Assembly (NCBI GenBank): GCA_036971475.1
Contig: JBAIZL010000010.1
Span: 11,161,526 to 11,225,525, forward strand
Length of the DNA: 64,000 nucleotides
From: Prosapia bicincta
Taxonomy: Eukaryota > Arthropoda > Insecta > Hemiptera > Cercopidae
Reading direction: 5' to 3'
The notes beneath the pieces were generated by a model that was not told the DNA's origin, ran no database searches, and was given only the letters and a program-made list of their open reading frames with translations. This document shows positions 36,201-48,816 of this stretch, piece by piece. Position 1 is the stretch's first letter. Every line of letters starts with the position of its first letter. A program made the translations under genes and the position numbers.

Positions 36201-36825
36201 GGTCTGACATCGGACCAAGTAAAGAAGGTGCACCGATAGCGTGAGCTCGCGTCCGTAGTTAACGTCTCCCTGGGTAGTGTTATATGTCCAACTGAGTTGT
36301 CTGAACAACTAGAGCCAAATAGAGCGAAGTCAGCATTATGTCTACTGCAACCCCAGGTGGAGAATGGCAGGAATGCCCAGGTCTGACATCGGACCAAGTA
36401 AAGAAGGTGCACCGATAGCGTGTGCTCGCGTCCGCAGTTAACGTCTCCCTGGGTAGTGTTATATGTCCAACTGAGTTGTCTGAACAACTAGAGCCAAATA
36501 GAGCGAAGTCAGCATTATGTCTACTGCAACCCCAGGTGGAGAATGGCAGGAATGCCCAGGTCTGACATCGGACCAAGTAAAGAAGGTGCACCGATAGCGT
36601 GTGCTCGCGTCCGCAGTTAACGTCTCCCTGGGTAGTGTTATATGTCCAACTGAGTTGTCTGAACAACTAGAGCCAAATAGAGCGAAGTCAGCATTATGTC
36701 TACTGGAGCCCCAGGCGAAAAATGACAGGAATGCCCAGGTCTGACATCGGACAAGGTAAAGTATGTGCCCCGATTGAGTGTGGCCGCGTCCGCAGCCAAC
36801 GTGTCCCTGGTTCGTGTTAGATATT
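33205..36825. repeat. 178/179-bp satellite, about 20 monomers in three subfamilies
   Basis: Tandem units recognisable by GTCAGCATTATGTCTACTGG and GAGAATGGCAGGAATG, with a period of 178 or 179 bp. Subfamily A (to about 34,270) has near-identical 178-bp units, several with GGTTAGGGTTAGATG. After transitional units, subfamily B (about 34,449-36,045) alternates two monomer types as a 357-bp dimer. Subfamily C (about 36,046-36,680) has 179-bp units with AAGAAGGTGCACCGATAGCG. A final A-like unit closes the array. Short frames of 61-151 codons recur on both strands at the monomer period and simply reflect the repeat. I infer no coding function. Confidence 0.96.
34449..36045. repeat. Dimeric higher-order repeat (357 bp) within the 178-bp array
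   Basis: Type B1 units carry CAATAGAGTGTGGTTGCG and GAACCCC at their end. Type B2 units carry GATAGAGTGTGGTCACTTACG and GTGCCCC. They alternate, with B1 starting at about 34,449, 34,806, 35,341 and 35,698. Between the second and third dimers lies an extra unit (about 34,985-35,162) that begins as B2 and ends as B1, so the spacing there is 535 rather than 357. The breakpoint is within or next to the shared GAATGGCAGGAATGTCCA. Confidence 0.85.
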
Positions 36826-37346
36826 TACACATGATCCCCACTTGCTTAAATGGCACATTGATAACGCTTGAAGGCCCTGAGAGTATTTAGACGGGATAAG
36901 GTGGCATTCTGCTGCCGTGATGGATCCTTGATTACACGCAATTGGACACGGGATAGGGTACGTTATAGATGCTTTACACACCTTGCCCACTTGCTTAACA
37001 TTGCGCATTTATAACGCTTGAAGGCCTGAGTTTATTTAGACGGGATAGGTAGGCATTGTGCTGCCTTGATGGATCTTTGATTACACGCCATTGGACCTGG
37101 GATAATTTATGTTATAGATGCTTTACACATGATGCCCACTTGCTTAACATGGCGCATTTATAACGCTTGAAGGCCCTGATTGTATTTAGACGGAATTATG
37201 AGGCATTGTGCTGCCTTGATGGATCTTTGATTACACGCCATTGGACCTGGGATAATTTATGTTATAGATGCTTTACACATGATGCCCACTTGCTTAACAT
37301 GTCACAATTATAATGGTTGACAAGAAACCAAGGCCCTGAAAGTATT
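36826..37346. repeat. Small 149-bp repeat family, about 3.5 copies
   Basis: CCCACTTGCTTAA recurs at 36,837, 36,986, 37,135 and 37,285 (149, 149 and 150 bp apart). Each unit also has GGCCCTGA, GTATTTAGACGG, GATGGATC and GATTACACGC, followed by TTATAGATGCTTTACACA. The first unit is the most diverged, and units 2 and 3 are close. The fourth contains extra bases (GACAAGAAACCAAGGCCCTG) shared with the copies at 38,197-38,405, and it is interrupted after AGTATT at 37,346. The sequence is unrelated to the large 149-bp array further right despite the equal length. Confidence 0.9.
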
Positions 37347-38196
37347 GTACGCATTATATAAATTCTTAAGGAATTTAGGTGCTGAATATTGCAGTTATCT
37401 GTTACATATTTATTAGTGAGTTTATAGTATTTAATCAAGTGACCTGCAAAGTCAAGAGCTAAATTGAACTTGAGAAATGTGCTTTCAATAAATTTACCAA
37501 ATATTTCAAAATGAAATAAATCAAATTTTATATACAAAATTTACACAAAAATAAAAAAGAAAAAGAAAATACATTTGAATTTTTTACACTGTATTAGATC
37601 TGATTTGTATATTTGTTTAACATGTTAAGAATTTAGACTCATATTTTCACTATTTTGGTATTTATGGCCTTGACATATGATATCCACAATGAGATTACTT
37701 CTATATATAATTCAAATTGATTTATCTAATAGTTGAAAATTTGTTATTGCATTCGACGGATTAATCATAACTTCCTGCATTATTAATATATGAAAACTTG
37801 TACTATTTTGCCATCCCGAGTTAAATTGTGAAAGTTAAATTTGATTTCACATCACCTTACATACAATTAATAACTTATCTGGAACTAGAATTTATGGTGT
37901 ACAGCGTGATTCCTTGATCAGACCTTGCTATTATTCATTTTGGATACGTATTGGTTGGCTAGGGAACTCGCCCGATATCGAATAATCAGTAATGAAACGT
38001 TTTTTAAAAAATAATAAAGGAAACTTTTAAACACTTGTTAACATAATTAAGTTAAACTAATTAAAACTGTTAAAAATAAAATTTTTTTCTTGATAGGCCC
38101 CATCTTCCTTTTGGTTCTAAGACCAAACCGAGGACAGAGAGTTTAAATTTCAAATTGCGAATTCCTGACCTTCTGCGTAACTTAAAATAATGTTAC
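37347..38196. mobile_element. 850-bp AT-rich insertion with 6-bp target duplication
   Basis: AGTATT occurs at 37,341-37,346 and again at 38,197-38,202, on either side of 850 bases of unrelated sequence. Removing the insert and one AGTATT restores the host unit (GGCCCTGA, then AGTATTTAGACGG). The ends are weakly inverted: the left begins GTACGCATTATATAA, and the reverse complement of the right end begins GTAACATTATTTTAA. There is no transposase frame, so if mobile it is a non-autonomous, MITE-like element. A 91-codon minus-strand frame across the left boundary is mostly host repeat and looks spurious. I cannot name a superfamily. Deletion of part of an older array could mimic this, but the clean restoration argues for insertion. 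Confidence 0.6.
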
Positions 38197-38405
38197 AGTA
38201 TTTAGACGGATTAAGGTGGCATGCTGACAACGCCCTTGGACGCAGGATAGGCAGTTCGAAATGCTACTCACACGCTGACCCACTTGCTTAGTAAGGCACA
38301 TGTATAAAGTATGACAAGGAAGCAAGGCCCTGAGTGTATTTAGCCGGGATTAGGTGGCACTCGGCTGCCATGATGGATCCTTGCCTACACGCCTTTCGAT
38401 GCGGC
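38197..38405. repeat. Diverged copies of the small 149-bp family, right of the insertion
   Basis: AGTATTTAGACGGATTAAGG opens a partial unit, followed near 38,279 by CCCACTTGCTTAG and a second unit with GGCCCTGAGTGTATTTAG, GATGGATCC and TACACGCC. The first partial unit lacks the part around GATGGATC. Both share the GACAAGGAAGCAAGGCCCTG form with the unit at 37,285, which supports their having once been contiguous. Confidence 0.8.
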
Positions 38406-38548
38406 ATATGAGACGAGGTTATCCACGTCGGTTATCTTATTGTTTCAACTTATATTGTTGCTACACTACAGGCCGTTAAATTCTATGAATAATGCTAAAA
38501 CGTGGGACACTAAAATTATTAATCCATTATGCCTACGGAAAGCCTATT
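38406..38548. other. Unique spacer before the microsatellite
   Basis: Non-repetitive sequence with no recognisable gene. Short frames running from here into the GT tract are artefacts of the dinucleotide repeat. Confidence 0.5.
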
Positions 38549-38562
38549 GTGTTGGTGTGTGT

Positions 38563-38628
<66 letters not shown>

Positions 38629-38655
38629 GTGTGTGTCTGTCTGTCTGTCTGTATG

Positions 38656-38696
<41 letters not shown>

Positions 38697-38724
38697 GTGT
38701 GTGTGTGTGCGTGCGAGCGTGCGC
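38549..38724. repeat. Compound GT / TCTG microsatellite
   Basis: A long (GT)n tract with a TATG interruption, then TTTGCG, a short (TCTG)n block, ATGCATG, a second (GT)n tract and a degenerate GTGCGTGCGAGCG tail. Alternating purine-pyrimidine runs of this length can adopt Z-DNA. Cys/Val or His/Thr frames across it are low-complexity artefacts. Confidence 0.97.
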
Positions 38725-39057
38725 ATAAAGTGTCTTTAGTACACATACGTAATTACTTCTAAAATAATAACAAAAACTTACTGATTATGAAGAAGGGATG
38801 AAAAGTTACCTGAAAATCGAAAAAATATGCAATTAATATCATTAGATTCCCAATTATTAAATAAATATAATCAAATTCATATGTTTGTTTAACCCAGTAT
38901 AGAATACTAATGATGCATTCTTACAGTTACATATATAAAGATGTAGCAAAACACTTAAACTAATAGAATCTATCGAAAGTCTTGCTTCAGTATTAATTTT
39001 TTAATGTGTATAAAAACATTAACAAATTAGAATATAAAGACAAATTACTACCATTGT
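38725..39057. other. AT-rich spacer
   Basis: About 330 bases of AT-rich sequence with no tandem structure, open frame or RNA gene that I can see. Confidence 0.6.
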
Positions 39058-42000
39058 TGAAGTAAGTGCTACTAGAGCGCTAGGACAGGCACATCCAGCC
39101 TAGGGCACAAGTGGGCGAGGTACCTCAAGGGTTCTCGTAACGTCGCGATGCAAGACACAAAATAATGCACGCTGCTATAGCTTTGGGCTTTAATTATAAC
39201 CGTTCCTGAAGTAAGTGCTACTAGAGCGCTAGGACAGGCACATCCAGCCTAGGGCACAAGTGGGCGAGGTACCTCAAGGGTTCTCGTAACGTCGCGCTGC
39301 AAGACACAAAATAATGCACGCTGCTATAGCTTTGGGCTTTAATTATAACCGTTCCTGAAGTAAGTGCTACTAGAGCGCTAGGACAGGCACATCCAGCCTA
39401 GGGCACAAGTGGGCGAGGTACCTCAAGGGTTCTCGTAACGTCGCGATGCAAGACACAAAATAATGCACGCTGCTATAGCTTTGGGCTTTAATTATAACCG
39501 TTCCTGAAGTAAGTGCTACTAGAGCGCTAGGACAGGCACATCCAGCCTAGGGCACAAGTGGGCGAGGTACCTCAAGGGTTCTCGTAACGTCGCGCTGCAA
39601 GACACAAAATAATGCACGCTGCTATAGCTTTGGGCTTTAATTATAACCGTTCCTGAAGTAAGTGCTACTAGAGCGCTAGGACAGGCACATCCAGCCTAGG
39701 GCACAAGTGGGCGAGGTACCTCAAGGGTTCTCGTAACGTCGCGCTGCAAGACACAAAATAATGCACGCTGCTATAGCTTTGGGCTTTAATTATAACCGTT
39801 CCTGAAGTAAGTGCTACTAGAGCGCTAGGACAGGCACATCCAGCCTAGGGCACAAGTGGGCGAGGTACCTCAAGGGTTCTCGTAACGTCGCGCTGCAAGA
39901 CACAAAATAATGCACGCTGCTATAGCTTTGGGCTTTAATTATAACCGTTCCTGAAGTAAGTGCTACTAGTGCGCTAAGACAGGCACATCCAGCCTAGGGC
40001 ACAAGTGGGCGAGGTACCTCAAGGGTTCTCGTAACGTCGCGCTGCAAGACACAAAATAATGCACGCTGCTATAGCTTTGGGCTTTAATTATAACCGTTCC
40101 TGAAGTAAGTGCTACTAGAGCGCTAGGACAGGCACATCCATTCTAGGGCACAAGTGGGCGAGGTACCTCAAGGGTTCTCGTAACGTCGCGCTGCAAGACA
40201 CAAAATAATGCACGCTGCTATAGCTTTGGGCTTTAATTATAACCGTTCCTGAAGTAAGTGCTACTAGAGCGCTAAGACAGGCACATCCAGCCTAGGGCAC
40301 AAGTGGGCAAGGTACCTCAAGGGTTCTCGTAACGTCGCGCTGCAAGACACAAAATAATGCACGCTGCTATAGCTTTGGGCTTTAATTATAACCTTTTCTG
40401 AAGTAAGTGCTACTAGAGCGCTAGGACAGGCACATCCAGTCTAGGGCACAAGTGGGCGAGGTACCTCAAGGGTTCTCGTAACGTCGCTCTGCAAGACACA
40501 AAATAATGCACACTGCTATAGCTTTGGGCTTTAATTATAACCGTTCCTGAAGTAAGTGCTACTAGAGCGCTAGGACAGGCACATCCAGTCTAGGGCACAA
40601 GTGGGCAAGGTACCTCCAGGGTTCTCGTAACGTCGCTCTGCAAGACACAAAATAATGCACGCTGCTATAGCTTTGGGCTTTAATTATAACCGTTCCTGAA
40701 GTAAGTGCTACTAGAGCGCTAGGACATCCAGCCTAGGGCACAATTGGGCGAGGTACCTCAAGGGTTCTCGTAACGTCGCGCTGCAAGACACAAAATAATG
40801 CACGCTGCTATAGCTTTGGGCTTTAATTATAACCGTTCCTGAAGTAAGTGCTACTAGAGCGCTAGGACATCCAGCCTAGGGCACAATTGGGCGAGGTACC
40901 TCAAGGGTTCTCGTAACGTCGCGCTGCAAGACACAAAATAATGCACGCTGCTATAGCTTTGGGCTTTAATTATAACCTTTTCTGAAGTAAGTGCTACTAG
41001 AGCGCTAGGACAGGCACATCCAGTCTAGGGCACAAGTGGGCGAGGTACCTCAAGGGTTCTCGTAACGTCGCTCTGCAAGACACAAAATAATGCACACTGC
41101 TATAGCTTTGGGCTTTAATTATAACCGTTCCTGAAGTAAGTGCTACTAGAGCGCTAGGACATCCAGCCTAGGGCACAATTGGGCGAGGTACCTCAAGGGT
41201 TCTCGTAACGTCGCGCTGCAAGACACAAAATAATGCACGCTGCTATAGCTTTGGGCTTTAATTATAACCTTTCCTGAAGTAAGTGCTACTAGAGCGCTAG
41301 GACATCCAGCCTAGGCCACAAGTGGGCAAGGTACCTCAAGGGTTCTCGTAACGTCGCGCTGCAAGACACAAAATAATGCACGCTGCTATAGCTTTGGGCT
41401 TTAATTATAACCTTTTCTGAAGTAAGTGCTACTAGAGCGCTAGGACAGGCACATCCAGTCTAGGGCACAAGTGGGCGAGGTACCTCAAGGGTTCTCGTAA
41501 CGTCGCTCTGCAAGACACAAAATAATGCACACTGCTATAGCTTTGGGCTTTAATTATAACCGTTCCTGAAGTAAGTGCTACTAGAGCGCTAGGACAGGCA
41601 CATCCAGTCTAGGGCACAAGTGGGCGAGGTACCTCAAGGGTTCTCGTAACGTCGCGCTGCAAGACACAAAATAATGCACGCTGCTATAGCTTTGGGCTTT
41701 AATTATAACCTTTCCTGAAGTAAGTGCTACTAGAGCGCTAAGACAGGCACATCCAGTCTAGGGCACAAGTGGGCGAGGTACCTCAAGGGTTCTCGTAACG
41801 TCGCGCTGCAAGACACAAAATAATGCACGCTGCTATAGCTTTGGGCTTTAATTATAACCTTTCCTGAAGTAAGTGCTACTAGAGCGCTAAGACAGGCACA
41901 TCCAGTCTAGGGCACAAGTGGGCGAGGTACCTCAAGGGTTCTCGTAACGTCGCGCTGCAAGACACAAAATAATGCACGCTGCTATAGCTTTGGGCTTTAA

Positions 42001-43254
42001 TTATAACCTTTCCTGAAGTAAGTGCTACTAGAGCGCTAGGACATCCAGCCTAGGGCACAAGTGGGCAAGGTACCTCAAGGGTTCTCGTAACGTCGCGCTG
42101 CAAGACACAAAATAATGCACGCTGCTATAGCTTTGGGCTTTAATTATAACCGTTCCTGAAGTAAGTGCTACTAGAGCGCTAGGACAGGCACATCCAGCCT
42201 AGGGCACATGTGGGCGAGGTACCTCAAGGGTTCTCGTAACGTCGCGCTGCAAGACACAAAATAATGCACGCTGCTATAGCTTTGGGCTTTAATTATAACC
42301 TTTCCTGAAGTAAGTGCTACTAGAGCGCTAGGACATTCACATCCAGTCTAGGGCACAAGTGGGCGAGGTACCTCAAGGGTTCTCGTAACGTCGCGCTGCA
42401 AGACACAAAATAATGCACGCTGCTATAGCTTTGGGCTTTAATTATAACCGTTCCTGAAGTAAGTGCTACTAGAGCGCTAGGACAGGCACATCCAGTCTAG
42501 GGCACAAGTGGGCGAGGTACCTCAAGGGTTCTCGTAACGTCGCGCTGCAAGACACAAAATAATGCACGCTGCTATAGCTTTGGGCTTTAATTATAACCGT
42601 TCCTGAAGTAAGTGCTTCTAGAGCGCTAGGACAGGCACATCCAGTCTAGGGCACAAGTGGGCGAGGTACCTCAAGGGTTCTCGTAACGTCGCTCTGCAAG
42701 ACACACAATAATGCACACTGCTATTGCTTTGGGCTTTAATTATAACCGTTCCTGAAGTAAGTGCTACTAGAGCGCTAGGACAGGCACATCCAGCCTAGGG
42801 CACAAGTGGGCGAGGTACCTCAAGGGTTCTCGTAACGTCGCACTGCAAGACACAAAATAATGCACACTGCTATAGCTTTGGGCTTTAATTATAACCGTTC
42901 CTGAAGTAAGTGCTACTAGAGCGCTAGGACAGGCACATCCAGTCTAGGGCACAAGTGGGCGAGGTACCTCAAGGGTTCTCGTAACGTCGCACTGCAAGAC
43001 ACAAAATAATGCACGCTGCTATAGCTTTGGGCTTTAATTATAACCTTTCCTGAAGTAAGTGCTACTAGAGCGCTAGGACAGGCACATCCAGTCTAGGGCA
43101 CAAGTGGGCGAGGTACCTCAAGGGTTCTCGTAACGTCGCGCTGTAAGACACACAATAATGCACGCTGCTATTGCTTTGGGCTTTAATTATAACCGTTCCT
43201 GAAGTAAGTGCTACTAGAGCGCTAGGACAGGCACATCCAGTCTAGGGCACAAGT

Positions 43255-46200
43255 GGGCAAGGTACCTCAAGGGTTCTCGTAACGTCGCGCTGTAAGACAC
43301 ACAATAATGCACACTGCTATTGCTTTGGGCTTTAATTATAACCGTTCCTGAAGTAAGTGCTTCTAGAGCGCTAGGACAGGCACATCCAGTCTAGGGCACA
43401 AGTGGGCAAGGTACCTCAAGGGTTCTCGTAACGTCGCGCTGCAAGACACAAAATAATGCACGCTGCTATAGCTTTGGGCTGTAATTATAACCGTTCCTGA
43501 AGTAAGTGCTACTAGAGCGCTAAGACAGGCACATCCAGCCTAGGGCACAAGTGGGCGAGGTACCTCAAGGGTTCTCGTAACGTCGCGCTGCAAGACACAA
43601 AATAATGCACGCTGCTATTGCTTTGGGCTTTAATTATAACCGTTCCTGAAGTAAGTGCTTCTAGAGCGCTAGGACAGGCACATCCAGTCTAGGGCACAAG
43701 TGGGCAAGGTACCTCAAGGGTTCTCGTAACGTCGCGCTGTAAGACACACAATAATGCACACTGCTATTGCTTTGGGCTTTAATTATAACCGTTCCTGAAG
43801 TAAGTGCTTCTAGAGCGCTAGGACAGGCACATCCAGCCTAGGGCACAAGTGGGCAAGGTACCTCAAGGGTTCTCGTAACGTCGCGCTGTAAGACACACAA
43901 TAATGCACACTGCTATTGCTTTGGGCTTTAATTATAACCGTTCCTGAAGTAAGTGCTACTAGAGCGCTAGGACAGGCACATCCAGTCTAGGGCACAAGTG
44001 GGCAAGGTACCTCAAGGGTTCTCGTAACGTCGCGCTGTAAGACACACAATAATGCACACTGCTATTGCTTTGGGCTTTAATTATAACCGTTCCTGAAGTA
44101 AGTGCTACTAGAGCGCTAGGACAGGCACATCCAGCCTAGGGCACAAGTGGGCAAGGTACCTCAAGGGTTCTCGTAACGTCGCGCTGTAAGACACACAATA
44201 ATGCACACTGCTATTGCTTTGGGCTTTAATTATAACCGTTCCTGAAGTAAGTGCTACTAGAGCGCTAGGACAGGCACATCCAGTCTAGGGCACAAGTGGG
44301 CAAGGTACCTCAAGGGTTCTCGTAACGTCGCGCTGTAAGACACACAATAATGCACACTGCTATTGCTTTGGGCTTTAATTATAACCGTTCCTGAAGTAAG
44401 TGCTTCTAGAGCGCTAGGACAGGCACATCCAGTCTAGGGCACAAGTGGGCAAGGTACCTCAAGGGTTCTCGTAACGTCGCGCTGCAAGACACAAAATAAT
44501 GCACGCTGCTATTGCTTTGGGCTTTAATTATAACCGTTCCTGAAGTAAGTGCTTCTAGAGCGCTAGGACAGGCACATCCAGTCTAGGGCACAAGTGGGCG
44601 AGGTACCTCCAGGGTTCTCGTAACGTCGCGCTGCAAGACACACAATAATGCACGCTGCTATTGCTTTGGGCTTTAATTATAACCGTTCCTGAAGTAAGTG
44701 CTTCTAGAGCGCTAGGACAGGCACATCCAGTCTAGGGCACAAGTGGGCAAGGTACCTCAAGGGTTCTCGTAACGTCGCGCTGCAAGACACAAAATAATGC
44801 ACGCTGCTATTGCTTTGGGCTTTAATTATAACCGTTCCTGAAGTAAGTGCTTCTAGAGCGCTAGGACAGGCACATCCAGTCTAGGGCACAAGTGGGCAAG
44901 GTACCTCAAGGGTTCTCGTAACGTCGCGCTGCAAGACACAAAATAATGCACGCTGCTATTGCTTTGGGCTTTAATTATAACCGTTCCTGAAGTAAGTGCT
45001 TCTAGAGCGCTAGGACAGGCACATCCAGTCTAGGGCACAAGTGGGCGAGGTACCTCAAGGGTTCTCGTAACGTCGCGCTGTAAGACACACAATAATGCAC
45101 ACTGCTATAGCTTTGGGCTTTAATTATAACCGTTCCTGAAGTAAGTGCTACTAGAGCGCTAGGACAGGCACATCCAGTCTAGGGCACAAGTGGGCAAGGT
45201 ACCTCAAGGGTTCTCGTAACGTCGCGCTGTAAGACACACAATAATGCACGCTGCTATAGCTTTGGGCTTTAATTATAACCGTTCCTGAAGTAAGTGCTAC
45301 TAGAGCGCTAGGACAGGCACATCCAGTCTAGGGCACAAGTGGGCGAGGTACCTCAAGGGTTCTCGTAACGTCGCGCTGCAAGACACAAAATAATGCACGC
45401 TGCTATAGCTTTGGGCTTTAATTATAACCTTTTCTGAAGTAAGTGCTACTAGAGCGCTAGGACAGGCACATCCAGTCTAGGGCACAAGTGGGCGAGGTAC
45501 CTCAAGGGTTCTCGTAACGTCGCGCTGCAAGACACAAAATAATGCACGCTGCTATAGCTTTGGGCTTTAATTATAACCTTTCCTGAAGTAAGTGCTACTA
45601 GAGCGCTAGGACAGGCACATCCAGTCTAGGGCACAAGTGGGCGAGGTACCTCAAGGGTTCTCGTAACGTCGCGCTGCAAGACACAAAATAATGCACGCTG
45701 CTATAGCTTTGGGCTTTAATTATAACCTTTTCTGAAGTAAGTGCTACTAGAGCGCTAGGACAGGCACATCCAGTCTAGGGCACAAGTGGGCGAGGTACCT
45801 CAAGGGTTCTCGTAACGTCGCGCTGCAAGACACAAAATAATGCACGCTGCTATAGCTTTGGGCTTTAATTATAACCTTTCCTGAAGTAAGTGCTACTAGA
45901 GCGCTAGGACAGGCACATCCAGTCTAGGGCACAAGTGGGCGAGGTACCTCAAGGGTTCTCGTAACGTCGCGCTGCAAGACACAAAATAATGCACGCTGCT
46001 ATAGCTTTGGGCTTTAATTATAACCTTTCCTGAAGTAAGTGCTACTAGAGCGCTAGGACAGGCACATCCAGTCTAGGGCACAAGTGGGCGAGGTACCTCA
46101 AGGGTTCTCGTAACGTCGCGCTGCAAGACACAAAATAATGCACGCTGCTATAGCTTTGGGCTTTAATTATAACCTTTTCTGAAGTAAGTGCTACTAGAGC

Positions 46201-47345
46201 GCTAGGACAGGCACATCCAGTCTAGGGCACAAGTGGGCGAGGTACCTCAAGGGTTCTCGTAACGTCGCGCTGCAAGACACAAAATAATGCACGCTGCTAT
46301 AGCTTTGGGCTTTAATTATAACCTTTCCTGAAGTAAGTGCTACTAGAGCGCTAGGACAGGCACATCCAGTCTAGGGCACAAGTGGGCGAGGTACCTCAAG
46401 GGTTCTCGTAACGTCGCGCTGCAAGACACAAAATAATGCACGCTGCTATAGCTTTGGGCTTTAATTATAACCTTTCCTGAAGTAAGTGCTACTAGAGCGC
46501 TAGGACAGGCACATCCAGTCTAGGGCACAAGTGGGCGAGGTACCTCAAGGGTTCTCGTAACGTCGCGCTGCAAGACACACAATAATGCACGCTGCTATAG
46601 CTTTGGGCTTTAATTATAACCGTTCCTGAAGTAAGTGCTACTAGAGCGCTAGGACAGGCACATCCAGCCTAGGGCACAAGTGGGCAAGGTACCTCAAGGG
46701 TTCTCGTAACGTCGCGCTGTAAGACACACAATAATGCACACTGCTATTGCTTTGGGCTTTAATTATAACCGTTCCTGAAGTAAGTGCTACTAGAGCGCTA
46801 GGACAGGCACATCCAGTCTAGGGCACAAGTGGGCAAGGTACCTCAAGGGTTCTCGTAACGTCGCGCTGTAAGACACACAATAATGCACACTGCTATTGCT
46901 TTGGGCTTTAATTATAACCGTTCCTGAAGTAAGTGCTACTAGAGCGCTAGGACAGGCACATCCAGTCTAGGGCACAAGTGGGCAAGGTACCTCAAGGGTT
47001 CTCGTAACGTCGCGCTGCAAGACACAAAATAATGCACGCTGCTATAGCTTTGGGCTTTAATTATAACCGTTCCTGAAGTAAGTGCTACTAGAGCGCTAGG
47101 AGAGGCACATCCAGTCTAGGGCACAAGTGGGCAAGGTACCTCAAGGGTTCTCGTAACGTCGCGCTGCAAGACACACAATAATGCACACTGCTATAGCTTT
47201 GGGCTTTAATTATAACCGTTCCTGAAGTAAGTGCTACTAGAGCGCTAGGACAGGCACATCCAGTCTAGGGCACAAGTGGGCAAGGTACCTCAAGGGTTCT
47301 CGTAACGTCGCGCTGTAAGACACATAATAATGCACACTGCTATTG
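43255..47345. repeat. Subfamily of 149-bp units with four linked variants
   Basis: Units near 43,290, 43,740, 43,890, 44,035, 44,190 and 44,340 carry TGTAAGAC, CACACAATAATG, GCACACTGC and CTATTGC together, replacing TGCAAGAC, CACAAAATAATG, GCACGCTGC and CTATAGC. The same set returns near 46,710, 46,860 and 47,310 (the last with CACATAATAATG) and once near 56,310. Units with only some of the set occur between these, consistent with conversion tracts shorter than a monomer. Confidence 0.75.
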
Positions 47346-48096
47346 CTTTGGGCTTTAATTATAACCGTTCCTGAAGTAAGTGCTACTAGAGCGCTAGGAC
47401 AGGCACATCCAGTCTAGGGCACAAGTGGGCGAGGTACCTCAAGGGTTCTCGTAACGTCGCGCTGCAAGACACAAAATAATGCACGCTGCTATAGCTTTGG
47501 GCTTTAATTATAACCGTTCCTGAAGTAAGTGCTACTAGAGCGCTAGGACAGGCACATCCAGTCTAGGGCACAAGTGGGCGAGGTACCTCAAGGGTTCTCG
47601 TAACGTCGCGCTGCAAGACACAAAATAATGCACGCTGCTATAGCTTTGGGCTTTAATTATAACCGTTCCTGAAGTAAGTGCTACTAGAGCGCTAGGACAT
47701 CCAGCCTAGGGCACAATTGGGCGAGGTACCTCAAGGGTTCTCGTAACGTCGCGCTGCAAGACACAAAATAATGCACGCTGCTATAGCTTTGGGCTTTAAT
47801 TATAACCGTTCCTGAAGTAAGTGCTACTAGAGCGCTAGGACAGGCACATCCAGTCTAGGGCACAAGTGGGCGAGGTACCTCAAGGGTTCTCGTAACGTCG
47901 CTCTGCAAGACACAAAATAATGCACACTGCTATAGCTTTGGGCTTTAATTATAACCGTTCCTGAAGTAAGTGCTACTAGAGCGCTAGGACATCCAGCCTA
48001 GGGCACAATTGGGCGAGGTACCTCAAGGGTTCTCGTAACGTCGCGCTGCAAGACACAAAATAATGCACGCTGCTATAGCTTTGGGCTTTAATTATA

Positions 48097-48816
48097 ACCG
48101 TTCCTGAAGTAAGTGCTACTAGAGCGCTAGGACAGGCACATCCAGTCTAGGGCACAAGTGGGCAAGGTACCTCCAGGGTTCTCGTAACGTCGCTCTGCAA
48201 GACACAAAATAATGCACGCTGCTATAGCTTTGGGCTTTAATTATAACCGTTCCTGAAGTAAGTGCTACTAGAGCGCTAGGACATCCAGCCTAGGGCACAA
48301 TTGGGCGAGGTACCTCAAGGGTTCTCGTAACGTCGCGCTGCAAGACACAAAATAATGCACGCTGCTATAGCTTTGGGCTTTAATTATAACCGTTCCTGAA
48401 GTAAGTGCTACTAGAGCGCTAGGACATCCAGCCTAGGGCACAATTGGGCGAGGTACCTCAAGGGTTCTCGTAACGTCGCGCTGCAAGACACAAAATAATG
48501 CACGCTGCTATAGCTTTGGGCTTTAATTATAACCTTTTCTGAAGTAAGTGCTACTAGAGCGCTAGGACAGGCACATCCAGTCTAGGGCACAAGTGGGCGA
48601 GGTACCTCAAGGGTTCTCGTAACGTCGCTCTGCAAGACACAAAATAATGCACACTGCTATAGCTTTGGGCTTTAATTATAACCGTTCCTGAAGTAAGTGC
48701 TACTAGAGCGCTAGGACATCCAGCCTAGGGCACAATTGGGCGAGGTACCTCAAGGGTTCTCGTAACGTCGCGCTGCAAGACACAAAATAATGCACGCTGC
48801 TATAGCTTTGGGCTTT
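48097..48816. repeat. Second copy of a 149-bp-array segment (offset 7,557 bp)
   Basis: The segment at about 40,540-41,260 recurs here. Three 143-bp units with CACAATTGGGCG at 40,741, 40,884 and 41,176 have partners at 48,298, 48,441 and 48,733, and CTCCAGGG at about 40,613 has its partner at about 48,170. All are offset by 7,557 bp. Additional units of the same type precede it at 47,714 and 48,006. Flanking units agree only partly, so the boundaries are approximate. Confidence 0.75.

Noticed and set aside
33163..37008. Many 60-151 codon frames on both strands of the 178-bp array and its right edge
   Set aside because: They recur at the monomer period on both strands with no independent start or stop context, so they are by-products of the repeat.
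38440..38762. Frames encoding Cys/Val or His/Thr runs
   Set aside because: They are translations of the GT microsatellite.
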